From Pseudobutyrivibrio sp. (GTDB taxonomy: Bacteria; Bacillota; Clostridia; Lachnospirales; Lachnospiraceae): DNA of 64,000 nucleotides. The DNA lies in assembly GCA_024693775.1 (NCBI GenBank), contig JAILKL010000120.1, positions 1-64,000 on the forward strand. Reading direction: 5' to 3'. The translations under genes and the position numbers were made by a program. The notes under the pieces were generated by a model. That model was not told the DNA's origin, ran no database searches, and saw only the letters and a list, made by a program, of their open reading frames with translations. Numbering within the stretch: position 1 is the first letter of the stretch; each line of letters starts with the position of its first letter. Below, one piece after another: positions 19,028 to 27,463 of this stretch.

Positions 19028-20935
19028 ATGAATATTACTTCTCAATTTTGCGGTCTGATTATCATTCTCATGCTGCTAATCTTCTATAGAAGACAGCCTA
19101 CCATGGGATTGGCTTCAGAGCGCAGTTTTAAACTAACCTTATATTCAATTTTGACATGCTTAATTCTTGACATGACAGCTTGCTATTTTATCTCACATTC
19201 TTATTTATTTAATCAATCAATAGTTTTATTTGTAAATAAATTGTATTTAATAAGTATAGAATCAACGATTTTTTCCGTTCTTTCTTATACTATTGCCGAG
19301 ATTGTAGAAAGATATGGAAATGCCGAGGATCAATTGAAAAAGGTAGGAGCCCATATCTTTTATGTAATTGGCATCATAGTTACCCTATACCTGCCAATAT
19401 CCACCTACTTTGATGGCCGTTATGTATATGCAAAGGGCCTAGCGGTATATGCCACCTATTGTATTAGTTCATTGTATACGCTGGTGATTTTATACTACTC
19501 ATTTAAGCTACGGCAGTATATTAAGTCTAAAAAAAGACATGCAATTATATTCACTGCAATTGTCTGGGGCTTTGCTGCATTTATACAATTTTTCAATCCA
19601 AAGCTTTTGATTATTAGCTTCGCCATTTCCATCGGTGTTCTTATTATATTTTTTGAGGTGGAAAATCCTGAAGCGCCGATTTCTAGACGTACAGGACATT
19701 TTAGTTCAGCTGTTATAAAGGAATACATCGATTACCTTTACCTAGATAAAAAAAGATTTTCAGTTATGATGATTTCCTTTAAAACAACTGCAGAATCAAA
19801 CTCTGATGCAGCCCTATTACATCAGACAATAGAAATGCTTTCAGATTTCTTATTTACTATTAATAGCGCCAAAATATTCGATACCTTCGAGGGCTATTTT
19901 ATTTTGGTATTTGATAATACAGACTTCATGGAAAGCACAAAATTTAAGATTGCAAATTATATTCAATCTGTAGAAGATAATCCTGATATTTCAGGTGCCA
20001 TCACATTGCTGCGACCTTTTTATATGATTGTTCCAGATAGCCGCATAGTGGATAATGCCACCGAGCTACTATCTGTTTTAACAGACTTTATGCCTAATGA
20101 ACATTCTATAGCCACAAAGGATGAGATTATAATCGACTCCACAGCTGTAGCCAGTCTTAGGGTAAAAAAGGATGTGGAAAACCTTGTTGTTAATGCCATA
20201 GCAAATAATCAAATAGAGGTTCACTATCAACCAATCTACAATGTGGCAGAAAATAAATTTACATCGGCAGAAGCCCTTGTACGCATCAGACTATCTGATG
20301 ATAAGCTAGTAATGCCTAGCGAATTTATTCCTATTGTGGAAGAGACCGGCCGAATCGTTGCATTGTCTGACGCCATTTACAGAAAAGCTTTATCCTTTAT
20401 GGATACCTATAAAATACAGCGACTGGGAATAGAGCAGATTGAATTAAATCTGTCTGCTTCGCAATGTGAAAACCCTATATTTCCTACTCGCTTTCAGGAT
20501 TTGCTAAAAAAATACAATGTTCCAAATGAGCTTATTAACTTAGAAGTAACAGAGACCTCGTTCCTTAGGAATCAGGATATTTTCTCCGATAATCTTAATA
20601 AGCTAAGCAGCATGGGATTTAATATTTCCCTGGACGATTTTGGATCAGGCAGCTCTAATCTAAACTATGTAATAGACATGCCTGTGAATATCATAAAGCT
20701 AGATAAGCATTTAACTAAGGAATATTTTAATAGCAAAAGAGCAAAGGCTGTCATGGAGGCTATAGTTGATATGGCCCACATCCTCGATTTAAAAATCGTT
20801 GCCGAGGGAATCGAGACCAGCGATCAGGTGGAAGCCATGAGAATTCTCGGCGTAGACTACATTCAAGGATACTATTTTTCTACTCCACTTCCGGAGCATG
20901 AATTTTTAAAATTTATACAGTCAAACAACCTTTAA
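19028..20935 (+). CDS. Membrane protein with degenerate GGDEF region and EAL domain
   Basis: This 635-residue protein has about seven N-terminal transmembrane segments (residues 1-220), resembling the 7TM sensory regions fused to signalling domains. A degenerate GGDEF-like region follows, in which the signature is replaced by FDTFEGYFILVF, so no cyclase activity is expected. The EAL domain looks active: AEALVR near residue 413, ELNLSASQ, LEVTETSF, DDFGSGSSNL and KLDKHL retain the metal and catalytic residues. It is probably a membrane c-di-GMP phosphodiesterase sensing an unknown signal. An AAAAGGA site lies upstream. A flavin-reductase gene follows after 19 bases, possibly cotranscribed. Confidence 0.9.
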   Translation: MNITSQFCGLIIILMLLIFYRRQPTMGLASERSFKLTLYSILTCLILDMTACYFISHSYLFNQSIVLFVNKLYLISIESTIFSVLSYTIAEIVERYGNAEDQLKKVGAHIFYVIGIIVTLYLPISTYFDGRYVYAKGLAVYATYCISSLYTLVILYYSFKLRQYIKSKKRHAIIFTAIVWGFAAFIQFFNPKLLIISFAISIGVLIIFFEVENPEAPISRRTGHFSSAVIKEYIDYLYLDKKRFSVMMISFKTTAESNSDAALLHQTIEMLSDFLFTINSAKIFDTFEGYFILVFDNTDFMESTKFKIANYIQSVEDNPDISGAITLLRPFYMIVPDSRIVDNATELLSVLTDFMPNEHSIATKDEIIIDSTAVASLRVKKDVENLVVNAIANNQIEVHYQPIYNVAENKFTSAEALVRIRLSDDKLVMPSEFIPIVEETGRIVALSDAIYRKALSFMDTYKIQRLGIEQIELNLSASQCENPIFPTRFQDLLKKYNVPNELINLEVTETSFLRNQDIFSDNLNKLSSMGFNISLDDFGSGSSNLNYVIDMPVNIIKLDKHLTKEYFNSKRAKAVMEAIVDMAHILDLKIVAEGIETSDQVEAMRILGVDYIQGYYFSTPLPEHEFLKFIQSNNL

Positions 20936-20954
20936 GAATAAAAGGGAGGACTTT

Positions 20955-21479
20955 ATGCACACTTTTCAACCTTATCCAATCGATATGCTAGAATGGAATC
21001 CAATTAAAAAATTTGAAGACGAGGGCATCGCTATTGTCAGTGAAGCCAACGGTAAAGCCAACGCTACCTCATCTCATTTTGGCGGAGTTGGAAGACTTTG
21101 GGACAAAAATGTTGCCTACATTTTTGTTAGGGAGAGTCGATACACTGTGGAGCTGTTAGATAATTCCGAGACCTTTTCTGCATGCTTCTTTGATATGGAA
21201 GCAAAGGCCAATAAACAGATACTAAAGATTCTAGATGCCCTTAGCGGTAGAAATGAGGACAAGCTGGCAGAATGCAAAATCACATTGGCTCATGCCATGG
21301 ATGTGCCATACATAGACGAAGCCAATTTCTTGATTCTCTGCAAAAAGCTTGCAAAGGTACACATTACTCCTAATTCCATTTTGGAAAATGACATTATGGA
21401 AAAATTCTATGCAGGCAAACACGCCGGAGACAATCACATAATGTACATTGGAGAAATTCTAGATATTCGCGCAAGATAA
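20955..21479 (+). CDS. Flavin reductase-like (FMN split-barrel) protein
   Basis: This 174-residue protein resembles the flavin-reductase-like FMN-binding split-barrel family. Typical cues are the GIAIVSEA strand, the NATSSHFGGVGRLWDK segment, the RESRYTVELLDNSETFSACFF region and the final GEILDI strand. Such proteins bind FMN and pass electrons to small acceptors; the substrate is unknown. A GGGAGGA site precedes the ATG. It follows the EAL gene closely and ends at a strong bidirectional terminator. Confidence 0.8.
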   Translation: MHTFQPYPIDMLEWNPIKKFEDEGIAIVSEANGKANATSSHFGGVGRLWDKNVAYIFVRESRYTVELLDNSETFSACFFDMEAKANKQILKILDALSGRNEDKLAECKITLAHAMDVPYIDEANFLILCKKLAKVHITPNSILENDIMEKFYAGKHAGDNHIMYIGEILDIRAR

Positions 21480-21482
21480 AAC

Positions 21483-21516
21483 AAAAACACCTATAGCTTA
21501 AAGCTATAGGTGTTTT
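21483..21516. terminator. Bidirectional terminator
   Basis: AAAACACCTATAGCTT pairs with AAGCTATAGGTGTTTT almost without a loop. It lies between the convergent flavin reductase (+) and hisS (-) genes. Confidence 0.93.
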
Positions 21517-21529
21517 AATTTGCAATCTA

Positions 21530-22789
21530 TTAACGATTGAAGAATTCTACAAACTCTTCGTAGCCATCATTTGAAAGCTGTTCCTTCTGGAACTTTTTGT
21601 TTTTGTTCATACGAACAACAAGGACTGTCTGTCCCTCAGCACGAGCAGCCTTTGCCTGAGACATAATATCTGCAAGCTTTTCTGCTGGGCATCCCTTTTC
21701 TACAAGGTATGCTACCTTCTTGCCTTCGTGTGGTACCTTGAATCCCTGCTCCATAAGGAGAAGAATAATTCTCTCAAAACCAATTGAAAAGCCACAAGCT
21801 GGTGTGCTCTGACCTGTAAAGTTTCCAATCATCTTGTCGTAACGACCGCCGCCACCGCAGCTGCCACCAAACTCTGGAATAGCGATTTCAAAAATTGTAC
21901 CTGTGTAATAGCTCATACCACGTACAAGTGTTGGATCAAATTCTAACTCGAACTGTGCTTCCTTTGTAGCATTAACTGCTGCTGCAATCTCACGCATCCA
22001 ATCAGCAACCTCTGTATCAAGGAACTCACCGAGCTTGTCGAGGAGTAAATCCATTCCCTTTGAAACATCAGAAACATTCTCTAATAATGAGAATAACTCA
22101 ACATATTTGTCGATAGACTCCTTTGCGTAGCCCTCTTCTAATAATTCCTTTGAAACTCCGTCCAAACCAATCTTGTCCATCTTATCAAGGATAATGAAGA
22201 TTGAATCGTAATCCTTTTCCTCAAATCCAGCATAAGCTGCCATAGCCTTTAGGATTCTACGCTCATTAATACGAATCTCGAAATTCTTGAATCCGATACG
22301 TCCAAGTGTAGTTGTTGTAGCAAGGATAAGCTCGATTTCTGCTAAGTTACTAGGCTCACCCAAAATATCAATATCACACTGTGTGAACTGTCTATAACGT
22401 CCACGCTGTGGTCTATCAGCTCTCCAAACAGAGCCAATCTGTAGAGACTTAAATGGTGATGAAAGCTCGTTAGCATGGTTTGAATAGAATCTGCAAAGTG
22501 GAACTGTAAGGTCATATCTCATACCAAAATCCACAACATCCTCTTCTGTCTGAGCCTCAGGAATATTAAGCTTTTCGCCTCTCTTCATTACCTTGAAGAT
22601 AAGCTTTTCATTCTCTCCACCCTGCTTGCTAGAAAGATTTCCTATAGACTCCATAGCTGGTGTCTCAATAGGTGTAAATCCAAATGAACGATATGTCTCC
22701 TTGATAATAGAAGTAACGTAATCTCTTACCTCCATCTCATATGGCATGATATCCTTCATTCCGTTAACTGGTTTCTTGTTTAAAGCCAT
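21530..22789 (-). CDS. hisS: Histidyl-tRNA synthetase
   Basis: HisS is a class II synthetase that charges tRNA-His. The 419 residues match the family. It shows the GMKDIMP start, motif 2 with the GSVWRADRPQRGRYRQFTQCD stretch, the histidine-specific RGMSYYTGTIFEI segment, and motif 3 (GFSIGFERI), with a C-terminal anticodon-binding domain. The start overlaps the end of hemZ by ten bases, so the two are cotranscribed and translationally coupled. The transcript ends at the hairpin at 21483. Confidence 0.97.
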   Translation of the reverse strand: MALNKKPVNGMKDIMPYEMEVRDYVTSIIKETYRSFGFTPIETPAMESIGNLSSKQGGENEKLIFKVMKRGEKLNIPEAQTEEDVVDFGMRYDLTVPLCRFYSNHANELSSPFKSLQIGSVWRADRPQRGRYRQFTQCDIDILGEPSNLAEIELILATTTTLGRIGFKNFEIRINERRILKAMAAYAGFEEKDYDSIFIILDKMDKIGLDGVSKELLEEGYAKESIDKYVELFSLLENVSDVSKGMDLLLDKLGEFLDTEVADWMREIAAAVNATKEAQFELEFDPTLVRGMSYYTGTIFEIAIPEFGGSCGGGGRYDKMIGNFTGQSTPACGFSIGFERIILLLMEQGFKVPHEGKKVAYLVEKGCPAEKLADIMSQAKAARAEGQTVLVVRMNKNKKFQKEQLSNDGYEEFVEFFNR

Positions 22790-24219
22790 TTTAAATCCTC
22801 TCTAAGTCTTTCTCTTTTTCTATCTATCATTTCATCAATTCTGTCCATATATAGCTGAACATCTTTGACATTCTCTGATCGTGTAACTGTAGCTCCATGA
22901 TTTGAAACATACTTGCATGAGCAGCCACAGCCAAGTGCCATTATAGTTTGTTTTTCTTCCATTATCAAGATATTGTACAAACCTTCATTGCCCGCAGTGG
23001 CATATCCAATATTTTCAAGATTAGCTGCCATGTTCTTTTGACGATATAAATAATAAGGCACCATATTCATTCTATGGGCTGCCTCAAGGCATATATCCAT
23101 ATGCTTTTGAGAATTCTCAATTAGGTAATCATCATAGGATTCTCTATCGATATTTAATCTGGCAGAATGCTTTAATGCCAATGAATGAACAGTCATATTA
23201 TCAGGAGCAAGCTTTTCTACCTCTGACAGGGTATACTCCACATCCTCAATAGTCTCTCCAGGCAATCCTAGAATCAAGTCCATGTTAATGTTTTTAAATC
23301 CCAGCTCTCTAGCCCATCCATATACTCTATGGATATCCTCAACCTTATGGAATCTACCAATTAAATCTAGGGTCTTTTGATTCATGGTCTGTGGGTTTAT
23401 AGAAATACGAGTAACAGGATGATTGCGCATTACCTGAAGCTTTTCGTAGGTAATGGAATCAGGTCTTCCAGCCTCGATGGTGTATTCCAAAAGTGACTTT
23501 GTATCAAAATATTTATCTATAAGTGTAAGTAATCGCTCTAAATGCTCCTCATCTAAGGATGTAGGTGTACCTCCACCTATGTAAATCGTAGTAAGGCTCT
23601 TTTCCTTGCAGGCATCGGCAGTAAAGGCCATCTCCTTTTCAAGAGCATCGATATAATCATCTAATTTTTTCTTCCAAAGGCCGATTGGATATGATGTAAA
23701 TGAGCAATAGAGACAAGTACTAGGACAAAATGGAATGCCTATATAAACAGAATATCCATTATCATAATCAATCTTTGATAATAGTTCATGCTCCTTGTGT
23801 GAAACCTCCAAGCTAAGGTCAATCTTCTCCTGAGAAGTAAGGTAAGTCTCCTTCATGTATGAAGCCACCTCTTCATCTGTGGCGCCATCCTCAATCATGC
23901 CCAAGCTAATTTTTGTAGGGCGAATGCCTGTTAATGTACCCCAAGGTAAGGTTTTACCAGTACGCTCACTTAAGCTTTCGTAAATAGCCAATTTTAGGCG
24001 ATTTTTGGTATCTGGACGATTGGAATAATCTATCTCCACCTTTTTTCCATCTAATGTAAGCACATTGTCAGAATACTGAACATCCATGGTAAACAGGATA
24101 TCTTCATCCTCTGGAGCGTTGTCAGTACCTATCTTTACCTCCTGCTTTGGATAAAACGCCTTTACAAGAGAATAAATGTCATATTCAAAATTGTCTTCGT
24201 TTAACTTTACATAAATCAT
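22780..24219 (-). CDS. hemZ: Radical SAM protein HemZ (coproporphyrinogen dehydrogenase family)
   Basis: This 479-residue radical SAM protein belongs to the HemN/HemZ family. It has an N-terminal extension and the cluster-binding CPSTCLYCSF (CxxxCxxC) motif, followed by the YIGGGTPT glycine motif that binds SAM. The long N-terminal domain before the cluster and the adjacent hisS are typical of HemZ in Clostridia. It is annotated as oxygen-independent coproporphyrinogen oxidation, but many fermentative Clostridia lack a full heme pathway, so its true role here is uncertain. It overlaps hisS by ten bases. Confidence 0.9.
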   Translation of the reverse strand: MIYVKLNEDNFEYDIYSLVKAFYPKQEVKIGTDNAPEDEDILFTMDVQYSDNVLTLDGKKVEIDYSNRPDTKNRLKLAIYESLSERTGKTLPWGTLTGIRPTKISLGMIEDGATDEEVASYMKETYLTSQEKIDLSLEVSHKEHELLSKIDYDNGYSVYIGIPFCPSTCLYCSFTSYPIGLWKKKLDDYIDALEKEMAFTADACKEKSLTTIYIGGGTPTSLDEEHLERLLTLIDKYFDTKSLLEYTIEAGRPDSITYEKLQVMRNHPVTRISINPQTMNQKTLDLIGRFHKVEDIHRVYGWARELGFKNINMDLILGLPGETIEDVEYTLSEVEKLAPDNMTVHSLALKHSARLNIDRESYDDYLIENSQKHMDICLEAAHRMNMVPYYLYRQKNMAANLENIGYATAGNEGLYNILIMEEKQTIMALGCGCSCKYVSNHGATVTRSENVKDVQLYMDRIDEMIDRKRERLREDLKWL

Positions 24220-24277
24220 AAATCTTATTTCTTTCTAACTATAAATCAATAGAAAATCTGCCAGAATCCCTAGTCAT

Positions 24278-24304
24278 AAAAACAGGCCAGGTATGCACCT
24301 GACC
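24278..24304 (-). terminator. Terminator after the MBL hydrolase gene
   Basis: On the minus strand GGTCAGG and CCTGGCC flank TGCATA (one G-U pair), followed by TGTTTTTA. It separates relA-MBL from hemZ-hisS. Confidence 0.75.
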
Positions 24305-24311
24305 TTTTATT

Positions 24312-24935
24312 TTATAAGTATGGATTGTACATTTTCTCATCACCAATGGTGGTGGCAGATTCGTGTCCTGGATAGCAAATTGTATCCTCTGGTAATACCA
24401 TAAGCTTTTCGCGAATGCCATTTACAAGCTGTGACATAGAACCTCCAGGAAAATCTGTACGTCCCACTGAGCCACAGAACAATGTATCACCTGTAAACAA
24501 GATGCCCTCATCTTTAAAATAATAGCAACAGCCTCCAGGTGTATGACCAGGTGTGAATAAGCATCTAAGATGGAAGCCTGCCAAGTCAAGTTCCTGTTCA
24601 TCCTTTAAATAAATGTCAGCCTTATATTTAGTTGGCTTGAAAATCATATCTCCTGAAAGATTGATTTCAGGAGTTTCCAAGGTTACCTGCTCCTTTTCAT
24701 GAGCATAAACCTGGATGTGATATTTTTCTGCTGTCTCCTCAAGTGCACCTACATGATCAAAATGTCCATGTGTAAGAAGTATAGCCACAGGTGTAACCTG
24801 TTCCTCCTCTATGGCAGCAAAGATACGCTCTGCAGCAGAACCTGGATCAATTACTATGCATTCTTTTGTCTTATCATTAATAGCCAAATAGCAATTCATT
24901 GCACATACTGGCAAAAATACTCTTTTAACCTTCAT
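24312..24935 (-). CDS. Metallo-beta-lactamase fold hydrolase (glyoxalase II-like)
   Basis: This 207-residue zinc hydrolase has the MBL motif THGHFDH near residue 55, an early IDPG strand, later ligands in FTPGHTPGG and FTGDTLF, and the closing CYPGHES. This pattern is typical of the YcbL/glyoxalase-II-like group. It probably cleaves a thioester or similar small substrate, which cannot be specified. Its ATG begins one base after the relA stop, with the ribosome site inside the relA end, so the two are coupled. This relA-MBL pairing is common in Firmicutes (my recollection). Confidence 0.9.
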   Translation of the reverse strand: MKVKRVFLPVCAMNCYLAINDKTKECIVIDPGSAAERIFAAIEEEQVTPVAILLTHGHFDHVGALEETAEKYHIQVYAHEKEQVTLETPEINLSGDMIFKPTKYKADIYLKDEQELDLAGFHLRCLFTPGHTPGGCCYYFKDEGILFTGDTLFCGSVGRTDFPGGSMSQLVNGIREKLMVLPEDTICYPGHESATTIGDEKMYNPYL

Positions 24936-24936
24936 A

Positions 24937-27240
24937 TTATCCTCTAGGTCTCTCTACATCGATAATTGATTCGATTTGTTTAATCTTCTCTACCAAAGCT
25001 CTCAGCTGTTCCTTGCTCTGTGTGCCAAACTTGATGGTAATGGTAGCAACGCCCTGCTTGCTGGTCTTTGAATGGATGGAATCAATATCGATTTCGCGCT
25101 CTGTAAATATACGAGTAATATCTACTAATAAACCCGTTCTATTATTTCCGTAAATATTTATTTCTGTAAGGTATACTCCGCCCTTTTGGCCGTCCTCTGT
25201 AGCACCTGGTGCCCATTCTGCCTCAATCAATCTCTCCTTTTCAAACTCTGGAAGATTGATCATGTTGATGCAGTCAGTACGGTGGATAGAAACACCACGA
25301 CCTCTTGTGACAAAGCCTACGATTTCGTCTCCTGGAACAGGATTACAGCACTTTGAAAAACGAACTGATACATCATATAAGCCGCTAACTGTAATACCGT
25401 TTTTAGACTTTGGTCTGATTTTGTCTGTAGAGCCTGTATGCTCAGCGAGAACCTCTTCATCAGTAACCTTAATAGGATGGTCCTTTTGCCATGCTGTAAA
25501 CATTCTATTGATAACGGCACCTTCCTTGATGGCACCCTGGCCTACAGCTGCAAGCGTATCATCCCAGCTATGGAATCCATATTTGTTTTTAATTAATTCC
25601 TGATATTTAGGCTTGTTGAGCTCACCTAAATCCACGCCCTTTTGCTTGGCTGAATTAATAATAAGCTCCTTGCCCTTTGCAATATTCTCGTCCTTGGACT
25701 GAGTTCTAAACCACTGGTTGATTTTGTTTTTAGCCTGAGAGCTCTTTACAATATTTAACCAATCACGGCTAGGTCCATTTGTATTTTGCGAGGTAACAAT
25801 CTCAATACGATCACCATTTTGAATGACATAATCGATAGGAACCAGCTTGCCATTGACCTTTGCACCTATCATGCGATTTCCAACAGCTGAATGGATGGAA
25901 TATGCAAAATCAATAGGTGTTGAACCATTTGGTAAGTTCTTTACATCACCTGATGGTGTGAAACAAAATACTGTATCTGAAAATAGATTTAAGTCTGATT
26001 TTAATAAAGAAGAGAATTCCTTGTTGTCGGAAATCTCCTGCTGCCATTCGAGGATTTCTCTAAGCCATGAAAGCTTTTCCTCCTCGCCCATAACAGTAGA
26101 GCCCTCTCCGCTCTCCTTGTATTTCCAATGGGCAGCGATACCATACTCAGATGTACGATGCATTTCGTAGGTACGAATCTGAATCTCAAATGGTGCACCA
26201 TTTGGGCCGATGACTGTAGTATGTAAGGACTGATACATGTTAGGCTTTGGCATAGCTATATAGTCCTTGAAACGGCCTGGAATAGGTGTGTACATCTCGT
26301 GGATAACACCTAATGCTGCATAGCAATCCTTTATGGAATCTACAATAATACGGACTGCGAACAAATCGTATATCTGGTCGATGGTCTTGTTTTGGTTGAC
26401 CATCTTTTTGTAGATACTGAAGAAATGCTTTGCACGGCCATAGACCTCAGCCTCAATCTCAGCATCCTTTATATGCTTTGATACGTCACTGACAAGTGAG
26501 TTTATGTAATCTGTTCTTTGATCGCGACGAAGGGCAATCTTTTCTACTAAATCATAGTATGCAGTTGGCTCTAAGTATTTGAGGGCCAAATCATCAAGCT
26601 CGATTTTAACCTTGCTGATACCAAGTCGCTGGGCTAATGGAGCATAAATCTCCATAGTCTCCTTGGCCTTTTCCTTTTGCTTTTCAGGTCTCATGTACTT
26701 GAGAGTACGCATATTGTGAAGTCTATCAGCTAATTTAATAAGGATAACACGGATATCCTTTGCCATAGCAAGGAACATCTTACGAAGGTTTTCTGCCTGA
26801 ATTTCTACCTTGTCTGCATCATAATTTAACTGTCCTAATTTGGTGACGCCATCAACAAGCTCTGCAACTTCTTCTGAGAACTCCTGAGCAATCTCCTCCT
26901 TTGTGAGAATGGTATCCTCTACAACATCGTGAAGAAGACCAGCTGCTATTGTTTCCTTATCTAATTCTAGATCTGCAAGGATAATAGCAACACAAAGTGG
27001 ATGAATAATGTATGGCTCGCCTGACTTACGTACCTGTCCCTCATGAGCATTTCTAGCCACCATATAGGCCTTTTCGATCATGGAAATATCTGTATTTGGA
27101 TGATATTTACGAATGCGATTGATTAGCTCCTGATAAAGCTCATTTGGGTCAACAAAATCTGTAGTCGCAATGACACCATGGTGCTCTGACACAATTTTAT
27201 TTTCAATTTTTTCAAGTTCATTTTGTGAATGTGCTGCCAT
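24937..27240 (-). CDS. relA: Bifunctional (p)ppGpp synthetase/hydrolase RelA/SpoT
   Basis: This enzyme makes and degrades the stringent-response alarmone (p)ppGpp. The 767 residues give the full long-RSH order. The HD hydrolase domain has GLLHDVVEDT near residue 102. The synthetase domain has RFKDYIAMPKPNMYQSLHTT near 330. A TGS domain (FTPSGDVKNLPNGST) and a linker with conserved Cys residues (RFSKCCNPVPGD) follow, and a C-terminal ACT domain. With both catalytic motifs intact it should be bifunctional, as is usual for the single Firmicute Rel. An AGGTAGGTG site lies before the ATG. Confidence 0.97.
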   Translation of the reverse strand: MAAHSQNELEKIENKIVSEHHGVIATTDFVDPNELYQELINRIRKYHPNTDISMIEKAYMVARNAHEGQVRKSGEPYIIHPLCVAIILADLELDKETIAAGLLHDVVEDTILTKEEIAQEFSEEVAELVDGVTKLGQLNYDADKVEIQAENLRKMFLAMAKDIRVILIKLADRLHNMRTLKYMRPEKQKEKAKETMEIYAPLAQRLGISKVKIELDDLALKYLEPTAYYDLVEKIALRRDQRTDYINSLVSDVSKHIKDAEIEAEVYGRAKHFFSIYKKMVNQNKTIDQIYDLFAVRIIVDSIKDCYAALGVIHEMYTPIPGRFKDYIAMPKPNMYQSLHTTVIGPNGAPFEIQIRTYEMHRTSEYGIAAHWKYKESGEGSTVMGEEEKLSWLREILEWQQEISDNKEFSSLLKSDLNLFSDTVFCFTPSGDVKNLPNGSTPIDFAYSIHSAVGNRMIGAKVNGKLVPIDYVIQNGDRIEIVTSQNTNGPSRDWLNIVKSSQAKNKINQWFRTQSKDENIAKGKELIINSAKQKGVDLGELNKPKYQELIKNKYGFHSWDDTLAAVGQGAIKEGAVINRMFTAWQKDHPIKVTDEEVLAEHTGSTDKIRPKSKNGITVSGLYDVSVRFSKCCNPVPGDEIVGFVTRGRGVSIHRTDCINMINLPEFEKERLIEAEWAPGATEDGQKGGVYLTEINIYGNNRTGLLVDITRIFTEREIDIDSIHSKTSKQGVATITIKFGTQSKEQLRALVEKIKQIESIIDVERPRG

Positions 27241-27411
27241 GATATCACCTACCTTTAATTTTTAGCGGTACCCGCCATAAATTTTTATTAAATATTATAT
27301 AATTTGCTTATATAATTTGCAATAATTCTGGTTCCTAAATTTAGCGAATTTTCCGTATTTTACTGTACAAATATTATATTTTTTGATATTATCCTTAATG
27401 GAATTTTATGT

Positions 27412-27450
27412 AGTTGGATAGCTGTCTTTAGGTATCCAACTTGTTTTTTT
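27412..27450 (+). promoter_or_regulatory. Terminator-like hairpin in the ABC-F leader (possible attenuator)
   Basis: AGTTGGATA at 27412 pairs with TATCCAACT at 27433 (nine perfect base pairs, loop of 12), followed by TTGTTTTTTT. It ends only 13 bases before the ABC-F ATG and just before its ribosome site, so it would stop transcription unless an antiterminator forms. ABC-F genes are often controlled this way. The divergent relA gene makes it unlikely to terminate an upstream gene. Confidence 0.65.
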
Positions 27451-27463
27451 GAAAGGAAATAAT

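Noticed and set aside
19680-20160. Active GGDEF domain in the 635-residue EAL protein
   Set aside because: The signature is replaced by FDTFEGYFILVF; only the EAL domain looks catalytic.
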